DNA of 38,740 bases from Phycisphaerales bacterium (GTDB taxonomy: Bacteria > Planctomycetota > Phycisphaerae > Sedimentisphaerales > Anaerobacaceae), in NCBI GenBank assembly GCA_020343675.1, contig CP070806.1, forward strand, positions 2,667,063-2,705,802, read 5' to 3'. Position numbers and translations under genes: made by a program. Position 1 is the stretch's first letter; every line of letters starts with the position of its first letter. Below are positions 15,703 through 25,139 of this stretch, one piece after another. The notes below the pieces were generated by a model. That model was not told the origin of the DNA. It did not search any database and saw only the letters and a program-made list of their open reading frames with translations.

Positions 15703-17493
15703 ATGGAGATACGCTACAAAGACAAGCGCTTGGAGAGGGCGTTGATTGCCGTCAATGCGATTGCCGCGACGGTGGTGGTCGCGTCCTTCGTTTTGCTCTT
15801 CGGGTTCGATCAGCCCCTGCTTCCGGCCTGGATCCTGTACACGGTTCAGGTTATTCTGCTGTGCGTTTTTGTCACAGAGAAGATGGTCCGGCTGTTCAAT
15901 TCTGTCTCACGGATCGAATTCTGGCGCGCCAACTGGTTCGAGATTCCGCTTTTGCTTGCCCTGGTCATTGCAGTTCTGGGCGCCGGGCGCCGGTATTCTC
16001 CGGATGGCAAAGAGGCGGCCATCGTCCGGCATTTCGCCGTCGGTGTTTATCTTGTTGTGCAGGTCGTCTCGAAGCTGTGCCGGACCAGCGTCAATTTGGC
16101 GGCCTCGGGCAAGAACCCGACGCAAACGCTGATTGCCAGTTTTCTTGTTTTGATTATTTCCGGGGCCGGACTGCTGATGTTGCCCAAGGCGTCGGCACCC
16201 GAGAAACCAGGTCTGAGCTTTGTCGATGCCTTGTTTACCGCGACCAGCGCGACCTGTGTCACCGGGCTGATTGTCAAAGATACCGGGCAGGATTTCAGCG
16301 AAATGGGCCAGGTGGTCATCCTGACCCTGATTCAGCTCGGCGGCCTCGGGATCGTGGTGTTCGGAGCGGTCTTTGCACTACTTCTGGGCCAGGCACTGAG
16401 TCTGCGTGAAGAGGCGGCGATGCAGGATTTGCTCAGCGCCAGCACCCTGAGCCGAATCGGAAATATGATTGCCTTTATCTTCGTTGGAACCATCGTGATC
16501 GAAGCCATCGGCGCGGTGAGTCTGTTCCACATGTGGGCCGGCGATGTTCAACACAGATGGTTCTGCAGTGTCTTTCACTCTATCAGCGCTTTCTGCAATG
16601 CCGGTTTTAGTTTGTTCAGCAGCAGCTTTGTCGAGTACAGCCGGAGCTGGCAGGTCTATGGTGTCGTTTGTCCGCTCATCATCCTGGGGGGGCTCGGCTT
16701 TAGTGTGCTTTACGACCTGGCCAATATCACGGCCGACAGGGCAAAACGGCTCTGTAAGAAGTGTTTCAGCAGGCAGTACAGGTTCGCGATGCAAGCGCCG
16801 AAGCGGATGCGGCTTCAGACCAAGATCGTTCTGACCGTCAGTGTGTCTTTGGTTATTCTGGGCACCTTGGCCATATTGTTGTTTGAGCGGTACGCCGCCG
16901 GTCCGAGCGCGAGCCCGGGAGGCTCTATCGCAGAACGGGCCGCCGGGGCCCTGTTTCAGTCTATCACGGCCAGGACGGCGGGCTTTAACACGGTTAATAT
17001 CTCGGCGATGTCGGCATCGAGCAGGTTCATTTTGATTTTGCTGATGTTCGTCGGCGGTTCGCCCGGCTCAACAGCTGGAGGGATCAAGACGGTCACTCTG
17101 GCGGTTGTGGTCATAACCGCCGTGGCGGCCCTGCGAAAACGCCGGGAGGTCGAGATGTTCAGGCGCTCCGTTCGCATCGTTGTTGTCGGAAGGGCGGTGA
17201 CGGTGACGTTGTTGTTTGTCGCGGTTCTATTCGCCGGTACCCTGGTCCTGAGCGTGACAGAGAATTCCCGCCTCTTTACGATGTCGGAAATTATGTTTGA
17301 GGCCGCTTCGGCGCTGGGGACGGTCGGCCTGACGACCGGGATTACGCCTCTTTTGACAACGGCGGGGAAATTAACTATTATTGCCATGATGTTGATCGGC
17401 CGGTTGGGACCGCTGACCCTGTTGGCGGCGCTGACGTTTAACCTTAAACCGGCGAAATACAACTATCCAGATGAAGCGATCATGGTCGGCTAA
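15703..17493 (+). CDS. trkH: TrkH-family potassium uptake protein (channel subunit)
   Basis: Inner-membrane potassium-conducting subunit, a four-fold repeat of M1-P-M2 units. The four selectivity-filter loops are all visible: TCVTGL near residue 184, FCNAGF near 297, ARTAGF near 423 and GTVGLTTG near 539. The glycine that lines the pore is kept in each. At 596 aa it is longer than the usual 440-510. The extra length is an N-terminal block of about four hydrophobic helices (residues 10-150). A TTG 33 bases upstream is in frame but falls inside the repeat array, so I prefer the ATG. The regulatory subunit gene follows after 57 bp. Confidence 0.94.
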   Translation: MEIRYKDKRLERALIAVNAIAATVVVASFVLLFGFDQPLLPAWILYTVQVILLCVFVTEKMVRLFNSVSRIEFWRANWFEIPLLLALVIAVLGAGRRYSPDGKEAAIVRHFAVGVYLVVQVVSKLCRTSVNLAASGKNPTQTLIASFLVLIISGAGLLMLPKASAPEKPGLSFVDALFTATSATCVTGLIVKDTGQDFSEMGQVVILTLIQLGGLGIVVFGAVFALLLGQALSLREEAAMQDLLSASTLSRIGNMIAFIFVGTIVIEAIGAVSLFHMWAGDVQHRWFCSVFHSISAFCNAGFSLFSSSFVEYSRSWQVYGVVCPLIILGGLGFSVLYDLANITADRAKRLCKKCFSRQYRFAMQAPKRMRLQTKIVLTVSVSLVILGTLAILLFERYAAGPSASPGGSIAERAAGALFQSITARTAGFNTVNISAMSASSRFILILLMFVGGSPGSTAGGIKTVTLAVVVITAVAALRKRREVEMFRRSVRIVVVGRAVTVTLLFVAVLFAGTLVLSVTENSRLFTMSEIMFEAASALGTVGLTTGITPLLTTAGKLTIIAMMLIGRLGPLTLLAALTFNLKPAKYNYPDEAIMVG

Positions 17494-17550
17494 CGGTCTC
17501 GCTCGTTGTCTTGGTCACAGTGATGAGCGAGCCGTCACGAGGAACGAATT

Positions 17551-18237
17551 ATGAGGCGGTTTGCAGTAATTGGATTAGGACGGTTCGGACAAAAACTGGC
17601 TATCGCACTGGCAATGAGCGGCGCCGAGGTCATCGCCATCGACAAGAACCGCGAAGTAATCGAGATGATCATGGACCAGGTCAGTCACGCCGTCCGGCTC
17701 GACAGCACGGATGAGGAGGCCCTTAAAGCCCAGGGTGTGGACAAGGTCGATGTGGCGATCATTGGAATCGGACAAAGCACGGGCGGTTTCGAGGCCGCCA
17801 TCCTGACGGTTGTGAACCTTCGCCAGATGGGCATCAAGCATATCTACGCCCGGGCTGAGGACCTGATTTCCGGTGAGGTCTTCTCGAAAGTGGGGGCCAC
17901 CGAAGTGATCTACCCCGAGATCGAATCGGCCCAGCGATGGGCCTACAAGCTCATCGCCCCGCAGATCGGGGAAAAGATCGATTTCGCCGAAGGCTACAGC
18001 CTGGCCCGAATCCAGGCGCCGCCGAGCTTTAATGGCAGGACGGTGATGGATTTGCAGCTCCGCCAGAAACACAACGTCAATTTGGTGCTGATCAAGCGGG
18101 GTCAGGCCGCTCAGGAAATAAAGGGTGAAAAAGGAAAGATCATCAATGTTCCGATGCCCAGCACGGTGATCTATCAGGACGATATCCTCATGGTCGCCGG
18201 CTCAGACGCCGATCTGGCCAAACTGCCGCAGGAATGA
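17551..18237 (+). CDS. trkA: TrkA/KtrA-type potassium channel regulatory subunit
   Basis: A 228-aa cytoplasmic protein with one RCK_N Rossmann domain (VIGLGRFGQKLA at residues 6-17, acidic strand end AIDKNRE near 33) and one RCK_C domain in the last 80 residues. A single N/C pair is the short KtrA-like form rather than the tandem E. coli TrkA. It assembles as an octameric ring on the TrkH channel and gates it in response to ATP/ADP or NAD(H). GAGG sits at good distance before the ATG. It is the last gene of the plus-strand run from 11991. Confidence 0.94.
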   Translation: MRRFAVIGLGRFGQKLAIALAMSGAEVIAIDKNREVIEMIMDQVSHAVRLDSTDEEALKAQGVDKVDVAIIGIGQSTGGFEAAILTVVNLRQMGIKHIYARAEDLISGEVFSKVGATEVIYPEIESAQRWAYKLIAPQIGEKIDFAEGYSLARIQAPPSFNGRTVMDLQLRQKHNVNLVLIKRGQAAQEIKGEKGKIINVPMPSTVIYQDDILMVAGSDADLAKLPQE

Positions 18238-18281
18238 ATGGGAGCAGCAGGGGCGGCAAGACAGAGGCGGTCTCGTGCCCT

Positions 18282-18614
18282 CTACGTTCTGCATTCGAGA
18301 ATCTTCCTCCTGCCCGAGAGGCTGACGTTCCAGAATTTGCAGATGATTTTGAAGAGTTCAAAATCGTCGGTGATATCGTAGAAGCATTTGAGAAACGTCG
18401 TGTCTTCGTCCGGTAATTCCTGGAAGCGAGTGTAGAAATCCGCTTCGATTTTGGCCGTGCCTTCGAACCATCTCATCGTACTCCACGCCCGGTTCTGCTG
18501 TTCGGATCGGGGCTGATGGATATGGGTCTCGGATTGGACGACTTCGGATTTGTCCGGTTCGGCCGGAAGATGTCCAGCGGAGTAAGGCGTTCGGAACGAT
18601 TCTTCCTCATCCAT
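18282..18614 (-). CDS. Small protein of unknown function
   Basis: The ATG at 18614 with GGAG eight bases upstream gives a 110-aa acidic, soluble protein. The open frame extends 40 codons further but begins in unremarkable sequence, so the shorter form is chosen. The N-terminal half is low-complexity and polar. The C-terminal half is rich in Phe, Trp and Glu (DEDTTFLKCFYDITDDFELF) and looks folded and helical. No family is recognised and there is no signal peptide or membrane segment. It converges on trkA and lies 208 bp downstream of rluD. The 208-bp gap shows no other gene. Confidence 0.55.
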   Translation of the reverse strand: MDEEESFRTPYSAGHLPAEPDKSEVVQSETHIHQPRSEQQNRAWSTMRWFEGTAKIEADFYTRFQELPDEDTTFLKCFYDITDDFELFKIICKFWNVSLSGRRKILECRT

Positions 18615-18822
18615 TGTGTGTCTCCAGTCCCCTAACTGCCAACATTCATGCTCTGAAGCAGATTGCCCAACGCAGCCGTTTCCGGTTGCTCTGAACAAGC
18701 TGCGACAAACAGGACATCGACTCGTCCCGGGCACAACTTTAGCGCCATCCTTCGGAGTTCTTGGCCGGGTTCTCGCCTGCGCAGGGCCGACCCACGGATT
18801 GAACGGTTTGTGTCAGCGGAAC

Positions 18823-19827
18823 TCAGGTTCTTCTGTGTTTTCTGAGTGCGTCGAGAAGGCCCTGCATGTCTTTGGGCAGGGGGGCTTCGAATCGTACGAT
18901 GTTTTCGGTCTTGGGGTGCGTGAATTCCAGGGCAAAAGCGTGCAGTGCGACCCGGCTGATGATGGGCTCCTCAACGGCGGGCTCGCTATCGGTCAACTGC
19001 CAGGGATAGATGAGCTTTCCATCATACATGTCGTCGGCCACTATGGGGTGCTTGATATAGGACAGGTGAACGCGGATCTGGTGGGTCCGACCGGTCTTCG
19101 GTGTCAGCTTTAGCAAAGAGAAACCGCGGAAGGCTTCGAGGACCTCATAGAATGTGATGGCTTCCTTTCCAGTCTCTGGGCGAACGGCATATTTCTCTCT
19201 GGTCTTCGGGTGGATGCCCAACGGGACCTTGATACGGTCTGCCGTCAGATCGGGTGTGCCGTGGACGATGGCCAGATAGGTTTTGCTGACCTGACGGTGT
19301 TCGAACTGCTTTGCGATTTTCCACTGCGCGCTGTCGTTCTTCGTCACGACCATCACGCCGGTCGTGCCCCTATCGAGTCGATGGACGATGCCCGGGCGAA
19401 ATTCCCCGAGCCCGCTCGACAACTGATCCGAATAGAAAGCCAGCGCATTGACGAGTGTGCCGTGGGTGTTGCCGCGCGCCGGATGCACGATCATGCCGGA
19501 CTGCTTATTGAGCACGATCAGATCGGAATCCTCGTAGATGATCTCCAGCGGGATATCTTCGGGCATTATGTCTTTGCTCGGCTGTTCGGGCAGCGTCAGG
19601 CGGATTTCATCGCCGGGGCTGAGCTTGAGACTGGGTTTGCCGACCTTGCCGTTAACGGTGACAGTGCCCAGCTTGATGGCGTCCTGGATGAAGCGCCGGC
19701 TGAAATTGCTGAAGCGCCCGTGAAGGTATTTGTCGAGCCTGCGCTCCTTGATCGAGGGGCCGACGCGCAGCGTCAACAGCTCAGATTCCACATCCTTCTC
19801 GTTTGTTGGTTCACTTGCCGAGTTCAT
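18823..19827 (-). CDS. rluD: RluA-family pseudouridine synthase (RluD-like)
   Basis: Isomerises uridine to pseudouridine in rRNA. The 334-aa protein has an N-terminal S4 RNA-binding domain (residues about 26-80, RLDKYLHGRFSNFSRRFIQ) and the catalytic domain with GIVHRLDRGTTGV at 147-159. Asp152 is the catalytic residue, and LTPKTGRTHQIRVHL is the second family motif. The S4-plus-RluA layout is that of RluD (23S helix 69). RluC has the same layout, so the target is not certain. The membrane TPR gene ends 76 bp upstream on the same strand. Confidence 0.9.
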   Translation of the reverse strand: MNSASEPTNEKDVESELLTLRVGPSIKERRLDKYLHGRFSNFSRRFIQDAIKLGTVTVNGKVGKPSLKLSPGDEIRLTLPEQPSKDIMPEDIPLEIIYEDSDLIVLNKQSGMIVHPARGNTHGTLVNALAFYSDQLSSGLGEFRPGIVHRLDRGTTGVMVVTKNDSAQWKIAKQFEHRQVSKTYLAIVHGTPDLTADRIKVPLGIHPKTREKYAVRPETGKEAITFYEVLEAFRGFSLLKLTPKTGRTHQIRVHLSYIKHPIVADDMYDGKLIYPWQLTDSEPAVEEPIISRVALHAFALEFTHPKTENIVRFEAPLPKDMQGLLDALRKHRRT

Positions 19828-19903
19828 GATTCGTATCTCGCATTTCTACTTCGCATCTTGTGAAGCGAAGCAGCTCGCGCGCCGGGGAAGATACGATGGG
19901 CGA

Positions 19904-20776
19904 CTATTGATTGACCTCACCGGGTAGATTGGCCTCCACAGGGAGATTCACCTCCGCGGGCACATTCACTCCGGCAGGGGCGCCGGCGTCCATCAGAAGG
20001 TTCACGTCGAAAGGCACGTTCGCATCCGTGGGACTAAGCTGTATAACGGGCCCGGTGGTGACTTCTACGGTATCGTTCGGCTCGACGGCAGCGACGGGCG
20101 GCGCCGGCTTCGGCCTGAAGACTACCTCCTGCTCATAATCGGCGATTGTTGCGAGCCGGCGTTTCGCCTGGACGGCGGCGACGGTCGCCTTAAAATCGGG
20201 ATTCGCTTCGATTTGCTGATAGATCTGCCTGGCCTGCTCGAAGTTGCCAAGCTCTTCTTCGCAAAGGCCCAGACCGAATTCAGCAGCCGCAGCCAGCGAA
20301 GGATCGTCCGGGCATCTGTCAAGCGCTTCGGCGTAACTGGCCTTTGCCAGGCTGGTCTGCGAGATCAGATAGTCTTTCTGTACGGTCCCGTAGTGCAACT
20401 CGGCCCGCAGGGCTTCGGCGCGTTTGATCAGAGCTAGGGCCGCCATCCGGTCGCTTGTCGTACTCTGGGCGAACGTCTCGAGGTTCTTGGCCGGCTGAAG
20501 GAGCATGAACGACTGGTCTTTTCCCTGGGTCTGTGCCTGAACGATTCGCATTTTTCCGCCCGATACCTGGTTGAGCAGGCCGGTGAACTCGACGTGGCGT
20601 CGGCTCTGCACGACGTTCCTGTTATAGGTTCTCCAGAAATAAACGCCGGCCGCCGCCCCGAGCAGCACGGTTACCAGGATGATCGTGCCGAGATTCTGTT
20701 TTGTCCAATCCGGCAGGTTGCCGAGCCATTCCGCCAGCTCATTCGTCTTCAATTCGTGCCGATGGTCGGATTTCAT
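19904..20776 (-). CDS. Membrane-anchored TPR protein (YfgM-like)
   Basis: A 290-aa protein with about 28 cytoplasmic residues, one membrane helix at roughly 30-48 (TIILVTVLLGAAAGVYF) followed by WRTYNRN, then a helical TPR-type region (tetratricopeptide signatures in ASYAEALDRCPDDPSLAAAA and FGLGLCEEELGNFEQARQIY). The order matches the YfgM/ancillary SecYEG subunit type, which acts in periplasmic chaperone networks. That role is inference. The last 35 residues are a Pro/Val/Asn-rich tail with a six-residue near-repeat (E-V/A-N-L-P-x, three times). The predicted promoter shares its -35 with the divergent peptidase gene. Confidence 0.75.
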   Translation of the reverse strand: MKSDHRHELKTNELAEWLGNLPDWTKQNLGTIILVTVLLGAAAGVYFWRTYNRNVVQSRRHVEFTGLLNQVSGGKMRIVQAQTQGKDQSFMLLQPAKNLETFAQSTTSDRMAALALIKRAEALRAELHYGTVQKDYLISQTSLAKASYAEALDRCPDDPSLAAAAEFGLGLCEEELGNFEQARQIYQQIEANPDFKATVAAVQAKRRLATIADYEQEVVFRPKPAPPVAAVEPNDTVEVTTGPVIQLSPTDANVPFDVNLLMDAGAPAGVNVPAEVNLPVEANLPGEVNQ

Positions 20777-20867
20777 ATTGTTCTCCGTTACCTTGTTTCT
20801 TGTCGGTTGTTCCTCGCGAGTGGTTCACTTCGGCGTCAACTTCTGAACCAGCAACAGCGAAGAAGCA

Positions 20868-20896
20868 ATTGTAGCAGGATTCGATTTGTCTTGCAA
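20868..20896 (-). promoter_or_regulatory. Promoter for the TPR gene, sharing a -35 with the opposite strand
   Basis: TTGCAA (20891-20896), read on the minus strand, is followed after 17 bp by TACAAT (20868-20873, 5/6). The predicted leader to 20776 is about 85 nt. Confidence 0.5.
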
Positions 20897-20919
20897 CGGT
20901 CATATTTTCCGATTAGAAT
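20891..20919 (+). promoter_or_regulatory. Promoter for the S55 peptidase operon, sharing a -35 with the opposite strand
   Basis: The same TTGCAA (20891-20896; it is its own reverse complement) is followed on the plus strand after 17 bp by TAGAAT (20914-20919, 5/6). The predicted start lies about 24 nt before the ATG at 20950, with AAAGGA between. Confidence 0.55.
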
Positions 20920-20949
20920 TTCCGCCGTTCACGAATCGAAAGGACGTCA

Positions 20950-22800
20950 ATGTTCAGACTAAGACATAACTTCCTGTTTTTTGGCTTTTGCATCTGTGCG
21001 GGCCTGACCGGGCCATTATATGGAACCGACGGCGAGGTCCCGGTCCCGGCGGGGCTGGAGGGTCTCTGGGACTCCGCGAGATATATCAGCTTGGAGGAGA
21101 TTGTGCCCGGGATGGAGGCCTATTGCCTCACGGAATACGGTGTTGCCGGGATCGAGAAGTTTGGCCTGGAAGTCGTGGATGTTGTCCGGAATATCGACCC
21201 TGGACGGGATGCGGTTCTGGTTCGGGGGACCGATGAGCGTTTCAAGAAGACTGGGCCGGTCGCCGGGTGCAGCGGCTCACCGGTCTATATTGACGGGCGC
21301 CTTGCCGGGGCCCTGGCTTTCACGTGGCCCTATGCAAAAGACCCGCTCTACGGTGCGACGCCTATTGCCGAGATGCTTGCCGTGGGGCGGGGCGGGCAAA
21401 GCGACGTTTCCGGCGAACGCGCCGGGCCGGCGGGGCTTGCGTTGGATTTTACGGCTCCCATCGATCTTGTTGAAACTGACGGCCGGCTCAGAGAGAGTCT
21501 GGTCGGGGCCAACCGGGGCCGTCGAGCCGCCGGTTACCTGCCATGTCCTTTGGTTACTTCCGGGTTGCCCGCAAGTGTCCGCGAGCAGTTGAGTGCGATT
21601 GCTGAGCCGTTCGGGCTTATGGTCGTCGCCGGCGGCGGAGCCGGCAGTCATCCTGCGGGAGCCGAAAGCGCCCGATTAGTGCCGGGCGCCTCTCTGGCTG
21701 TGCCGATGGTTTCGGGCGACATCTCCATGAGCACCTATGGAACCGTCACCGAAGTTGTGGGTGATAAAGTCTATGGTTTTGGGCACTCCCTGATGGGGTA
21801 CGGGCCTATCGATATGCCGATGGCCACAGCGAAGGTGCATACCGTCGTCTCGAACGTGGCGAGCTCTTTTAAGCTGGCCAGTGTCCTCGAGACGGTGGGG
21901 GCCTTAACCACGGATGAAGCAACCGGCGTCATCGGACAGATTGGCGGCCGGGCCAAGACGATACCTCTGACGATTGGGGTAGAGCGGTACAACGATGTCT
22001 CCCGGCGCTTGTATAACTGCCGCCTTCTGAATAATCGGCTTCTGAGCCCTTTCTATTTTCGCATGGCCGTAGCCGGAGCGGCTCTTCAGCTTGGCGATTT
22101 GCCGCCCGATCACACGATCGAATACAAAGGGGTCATTGGCATCCGGGGTGCTGAGTCGGTGACTTTCGAGAATATTTCGAGCGGCGTGGGCTTGAATGAA
22201 CTCATCATCGAAAGCTATAGTGCCCTCGGGCTGCTTATGAACAATCCTTATCAGAACGTTGACATCGAATCGGTCACGTTCGACCTTCGCATTAGCCCGG
22301 AGAGCATTATATCGCACCTATGGTCGGTTGATCTGTCCGATTCCCAGGTCAAGGCCGGCGAGACGGTCGAGGTAGGGGTGGTTGTCGAATCTGTTTTGGC
22401 CGGAAAGAAGAAATACCAGTGCCGTCTGGATATCCCCGAGGAGCTGGCGCCGGGTCGATATGAGTTGACCGTGTGCGGCCAGCGCGACTATGAGCAATTC
22501 CTCGTCAAATCCGTCCCTCACAGGTTTATCGCTCAGAGTCTTCCAGGTTTGGTTGACGCGCTAAACAACTCCCTTCGGATTGCCAGAGGCAAATTGTACT
22601 TTCTTCTGGCCTTGCCACCCGGGGGAGTGATTGTTGATAGTGCCGAGCTGCCCGACCTGCCGGCCACCAAGACGCTGGTTTTGCAGGACGCCAAGAGGGT
22701 CGTGAGAATCCTGCCACATTCGCATTGGCTCGAGCGAAGTCTGGAAATCGAGAGGATTGTGATCGACAAGAGCGTCTTGCGTATCACGGTTGAAAAATAG
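20950..22800 (+). CDS. Exported SpoIVB-like S55 serine peptidase domain protein
   Basis: A 616-aa protein with an N-terminal signal peptide (about 25 residues). Residues 50-140 match the S55 peptidase domain: PGMEAYCLTEYG at 53-64, GCSGSPVYIDGRLAG at 106-120 with Ser108 as the expected nucleophile, and GATPIAEML. A second recognisable block is YGTVTEVVGDKVYGFGH near 260-285, the segment that follows the domain in non-sporulating relatives. SpoIVB cleaves SpoIVFA during sporulation, but no sporulation gene is present here, so the role is unknown. The C-terminal 200 residues look beta-rich. GGAC precedes the ATG, and the propeller gene follows after 25 bp. Confidence 0.83.
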   Translation: MFRLRHNFLFFGFCICAGLTGPLYGTDGEVPVPAGLEGLWDSARYISLEEIVPGMEAYCLTEYGVAGIEKFGLEVVDVVRNIDPGRDAVLVRGTDERFKKTGPVAGCSGSPVYIDGRLAGALAFTWPYAKDPLYGATPIAEMLAVGRGGQSDVSGERAGPAGLALDFTAPIDLVETDGRLRESLVGANRGRRAAGYLPCPLVTSGLPASVREQLSAIAEPFGLMVVAGGGAGSHPAGAESARLVPGASLAVPMVSGDISMSTYGTVTEVVGDKVYGFGHSLMGYGPIDMPMATAKVHTVVSNVASSFKLASVLETVGALTTDEATGVIGQIGGRAKTIPLTIGVERYNDVSRRLYNCRLLNNRLLSPFYFRMAVAGAALQLGDLPPDHTIEYKGVIGIRGAESVTFENISSGVGLNELIIESYSALGLLMNNPYQNVDIESVTFDLRISPESIISHLWSVDLSDSQVKAGETVEVGVVVESVLAGKKKYQCRLDIPEELAPGRYELTVCGQRDYEQFLVKSVPHRFIAQSLPGLVDALNNSLRIARGKLYFLLALPPGGVIVDSAELPDLPATKTLVLQDAKRVVRILPHSHWLERSLEIERIVIDKSVLRITVEK

Positions 22801-22825
22801 CTACGATTCTATTTCAGGAGTCGCC

Positions 22826-25120
22826 ATGAGGAGTAAATCCGACGTTGCCTTCACGTTCATCTTTGTTGCTTTGCTCTGTCTGGTCCCAGGTTCGGTCTGT
22901 TCGGCGGTCAGTAGTAAGGTGACCCGCCATACCAGCAGCTCCGATTTGTTGAAGGGAAAGGCCGAACAAATCGTCATTGGTTCGCGCGGGACGATTCAAT
23001 TGGGACGGTCCGCCGAATCGGTGATAAAGGAATTCAAGGGCTTTGCCGACGTTTGGTCGGTCAACAGCGTCGTTCTCAGTGGAGGCACCATCTATTTCGG
23101 CACCAGTCCAAACGGAGGAATCTACAAGTACAGCCTCAACAAGGTGACGAAGATTTATCCACAGGAGACAGACCGGAGTGAGTCGAAAGACGAAGAAGCG
23201 AACCGAGGAGAAGCTGACGGGGAGGTCGTCAAAGCCGAGGAGCGCCTCTCGAACGAACATATTTTTGCCATGGCAACGGATGTGGCAGGCAGGTTACTGG
23301 CTGGTATCAGCGGTAAAGAATGTAAGCTATGCCGGTTCGAGGGAGGGAGAATGGAAGTGCTCTTCGAACCGACGGATGCCAACTATATCTTTGCGATTGC
23401 GATTGACGATGGTGGCAGCATTTTTTTGGGGACCGGGCCCGAGGGCAAGATTTACAGGCTGGATTCTCTCGGCAGAAAATCTGAGCTGGTCTATGACAGT
23501 CGTGACAAGAACATCCTCTCGCTGGCCGTGGGGCGGGACGGCTGGATTTTCGCCGGCAGCGACAGCCGCGGGCTTGTCTATAAAATAAACCCGCGCACTA
23601 AACAGACGATGGTCTTGTATGACAGTGACCAGCCCGAAGTGACGGCGCTTTTGTCCAGCGGAAATTCCAGCTCCGGTCCCGGTCTCTACGCTGCAGCGAC
23701 TTCGGCCAAGATGGTTCAGGCTCAGGCGCAGTTTGCGGCATCGACCCTTGCCCAGCCCTCGCCCGGCCGGCCTGAGACCGAAACGGAAAAGGACGAGAGT
23801 CCCAGTGGTGCCCAAAGCGGTCTCAAGCTTGAGATTCCCAACACGGAAACACCAAAGCCGGCAAAGCCAACTCAGGCGCCGGCGCCGGCGCGAAAGCCTC
23901 CCAAACCCACCCAGGCCAGTCACATATACCGGATTACCGAGGAAGGTTTTGTGACGGACATATTCAGCGAGACAGCCGTATTCTTCTGTCTGGCAGAGCA
24001 GGATGACAAACTACTCGTCGGCACCGGCAACAGCGCCGAACTCTACAGCGTTGATCCGGCCTCGGAGCAGGAAGCGGTCGTCTATGAAGACGAGCAGGCA
24101 TCACAAATTACGGCCATTGCCGTCTCCGGCGACGATGTGTACATCGGAACGGCCAATCCCGCCAAGCTCATAAAACTCGGCTCCGGCTTCGCTTCTGAGG
24201 GAACGTATATTTCCGATCTGATCGATGCCGGTCAGCCGGCTAATTGGGGCAAGCTCCAGCTCGAAGCAGAGATTCCGCAAGGGTGCAAAGTTCTTCTCTG
24301 CGCGCGAAGTGGAAACGTCAAGGATGTCAACGACCCGACTTTTTCCGATTGGTCCGACCCGGTGGAAATCACCGAGCCGGTGCAACTGAGCTGTCCCCTG
24401 GGCAGATTCTGCCAGTATAAGCTCGTCTTGCAGAGCCCGGCGGGCGTTGAGAGCCCGCTCATCAGGGAGATTGCCGTTGCCAGCACGGTCCCGAATCTGG
24501 CGCCGAGGGTGGCGTCCGTCGCGGTCGCTCGGATTGCCGGGACCGGCAAACAGGGCGCCTTCAAAATCGGGTATGCGGCCAAAGATGACAATGGTGACAA
24601 GCTGGTTTACCGGATAGACTTCAGGAGGCTCGGCCGGACCAGTTGGATTGAGCTGAAAGACGAGCTTGAAGCGAGCAGCTTCGAGTGGAATGGAAAGACC
24701 GTTGAAGACGGCCGGTACGAAATCAGGATTACCGCGAGCGATGAAAGAAGTAATACGACGTCCACGAAATTGACGGGCAGCAGAGTAAGCGAACCGGTTG
24801 TCGTCGATAACGCCGGGCCGATCGTTCGGGACATGAAGATGACATCAGCCCGGAAAGACGACAGACAGCTCAGAGTTTTTGAGATTGAGGTTTCCGATGA
24901 GCTCAGCGCGATCGCGAAACTGGAATATACCATTGACAGTCATGCCGACTGGACAGGCACGGTGCCGGAGGATCTGGTGTACGATACGACGCAAGAGAAT
25001 TTCATCATCAGAATCGACGTGAAAGACGATTTGCCGACAGGCGATCATGTGTTGACCGTCAGAGTCAGCGATGCGGTCGGAAATACGACGTACAAGACCT
25101 TCGATGTTAACGTTGATTAA
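22826..25120 (+). CDS. Exported beta-propeller protein with Ig-like C-terminal domains
   Basis: The ATG at 22826 has AGGAG five bases upstream and gives 764 aa with a signal peptide ending near VCSA. Residues about 70-450 contain repeated blades of the form IFAxAxDxxGxIFxGTGxxGxIYRL (seen near 145, 185, 225, 390 and 430), an NHL/WD40-like propeller. A low-complexity Pro/Lys/Ala/Thr linker (about 300-365) interrupts it. The C-terminal 300 residues are beta-sandwich-like, with DGRYEIRITASDE and DHVLTVRVSDAVGN marking Ig or fibronectin-type modules. It is likely a periplasmic or surface scaffold. The tight spacing after the S55 peptidase suggests a shared task, possibly as its substrate or partner. 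Confidence 0.78.
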   Translation: MRSKSDVAFTFIFVALLCLVPGSVCSAVSSKVTRHTSSSDLLKGKAEQIVIGSRGTIQLGRSAESVIKEFKGFADVWSVNSVVLSGGTIYFGTSPNGGIYKYSLNKVTKIYPQETDRSESKDEEANRGEADGEVVKAEERLSNEHIFAMATDVAGRLLAGISGKECKLCRFEGGRMEVLFEPTDANYIFAIAIDDGGSIFLGTGPEGKIYRLDSLGRKSELVYDSRDKNILSLAVGRDGWIFAGSDSRGLVYKINPRTKQTMVLYDSDQPEVTALLSSGNSSSGPGLYAAATSAKMVQAQAQFAASTLAQPSPGRPETETEKDESPSGAQSGLKLEIPNTETPKPAKPTQAPAPARKPPKPTQASHIYRITEEGFVTDIFSETAVFFCLAEQDDKLLVGTGNSAELYSVDPASEQEAVVYEDEQASQITAIAVSGDDVYIGTANPAKLIKLGSGFASEGTYISDLIDAGQPANWGKLQLEAEIPQGCKVLLCARSGNVKDVNDPTFSDWSDPVEITEPVQLSCPLGRFCQYKLVLQSPAGVESPLIREIAVASTVPNLAPRVASVAVARIAGTGKQGAFKIGYAAKDDNGDKLVYRIDFRRLGRTSWIELKDELEASSFEWNGKTVEDGRYEIRITASDERSNTTSTKLTGSRVSEPVVVDNAGPIVRDMKMTSARKDDRQLRVFEIEVSDELSAIAKLEYTIDSHADWTGTVPEDLVYDTTQENFIIRIDVKDDLPTGDHVLTVRVSDAVGNTTYKTFDVNVD

Positions 25121-25139
25121 CAGGTGGCTCCTGACTGTT

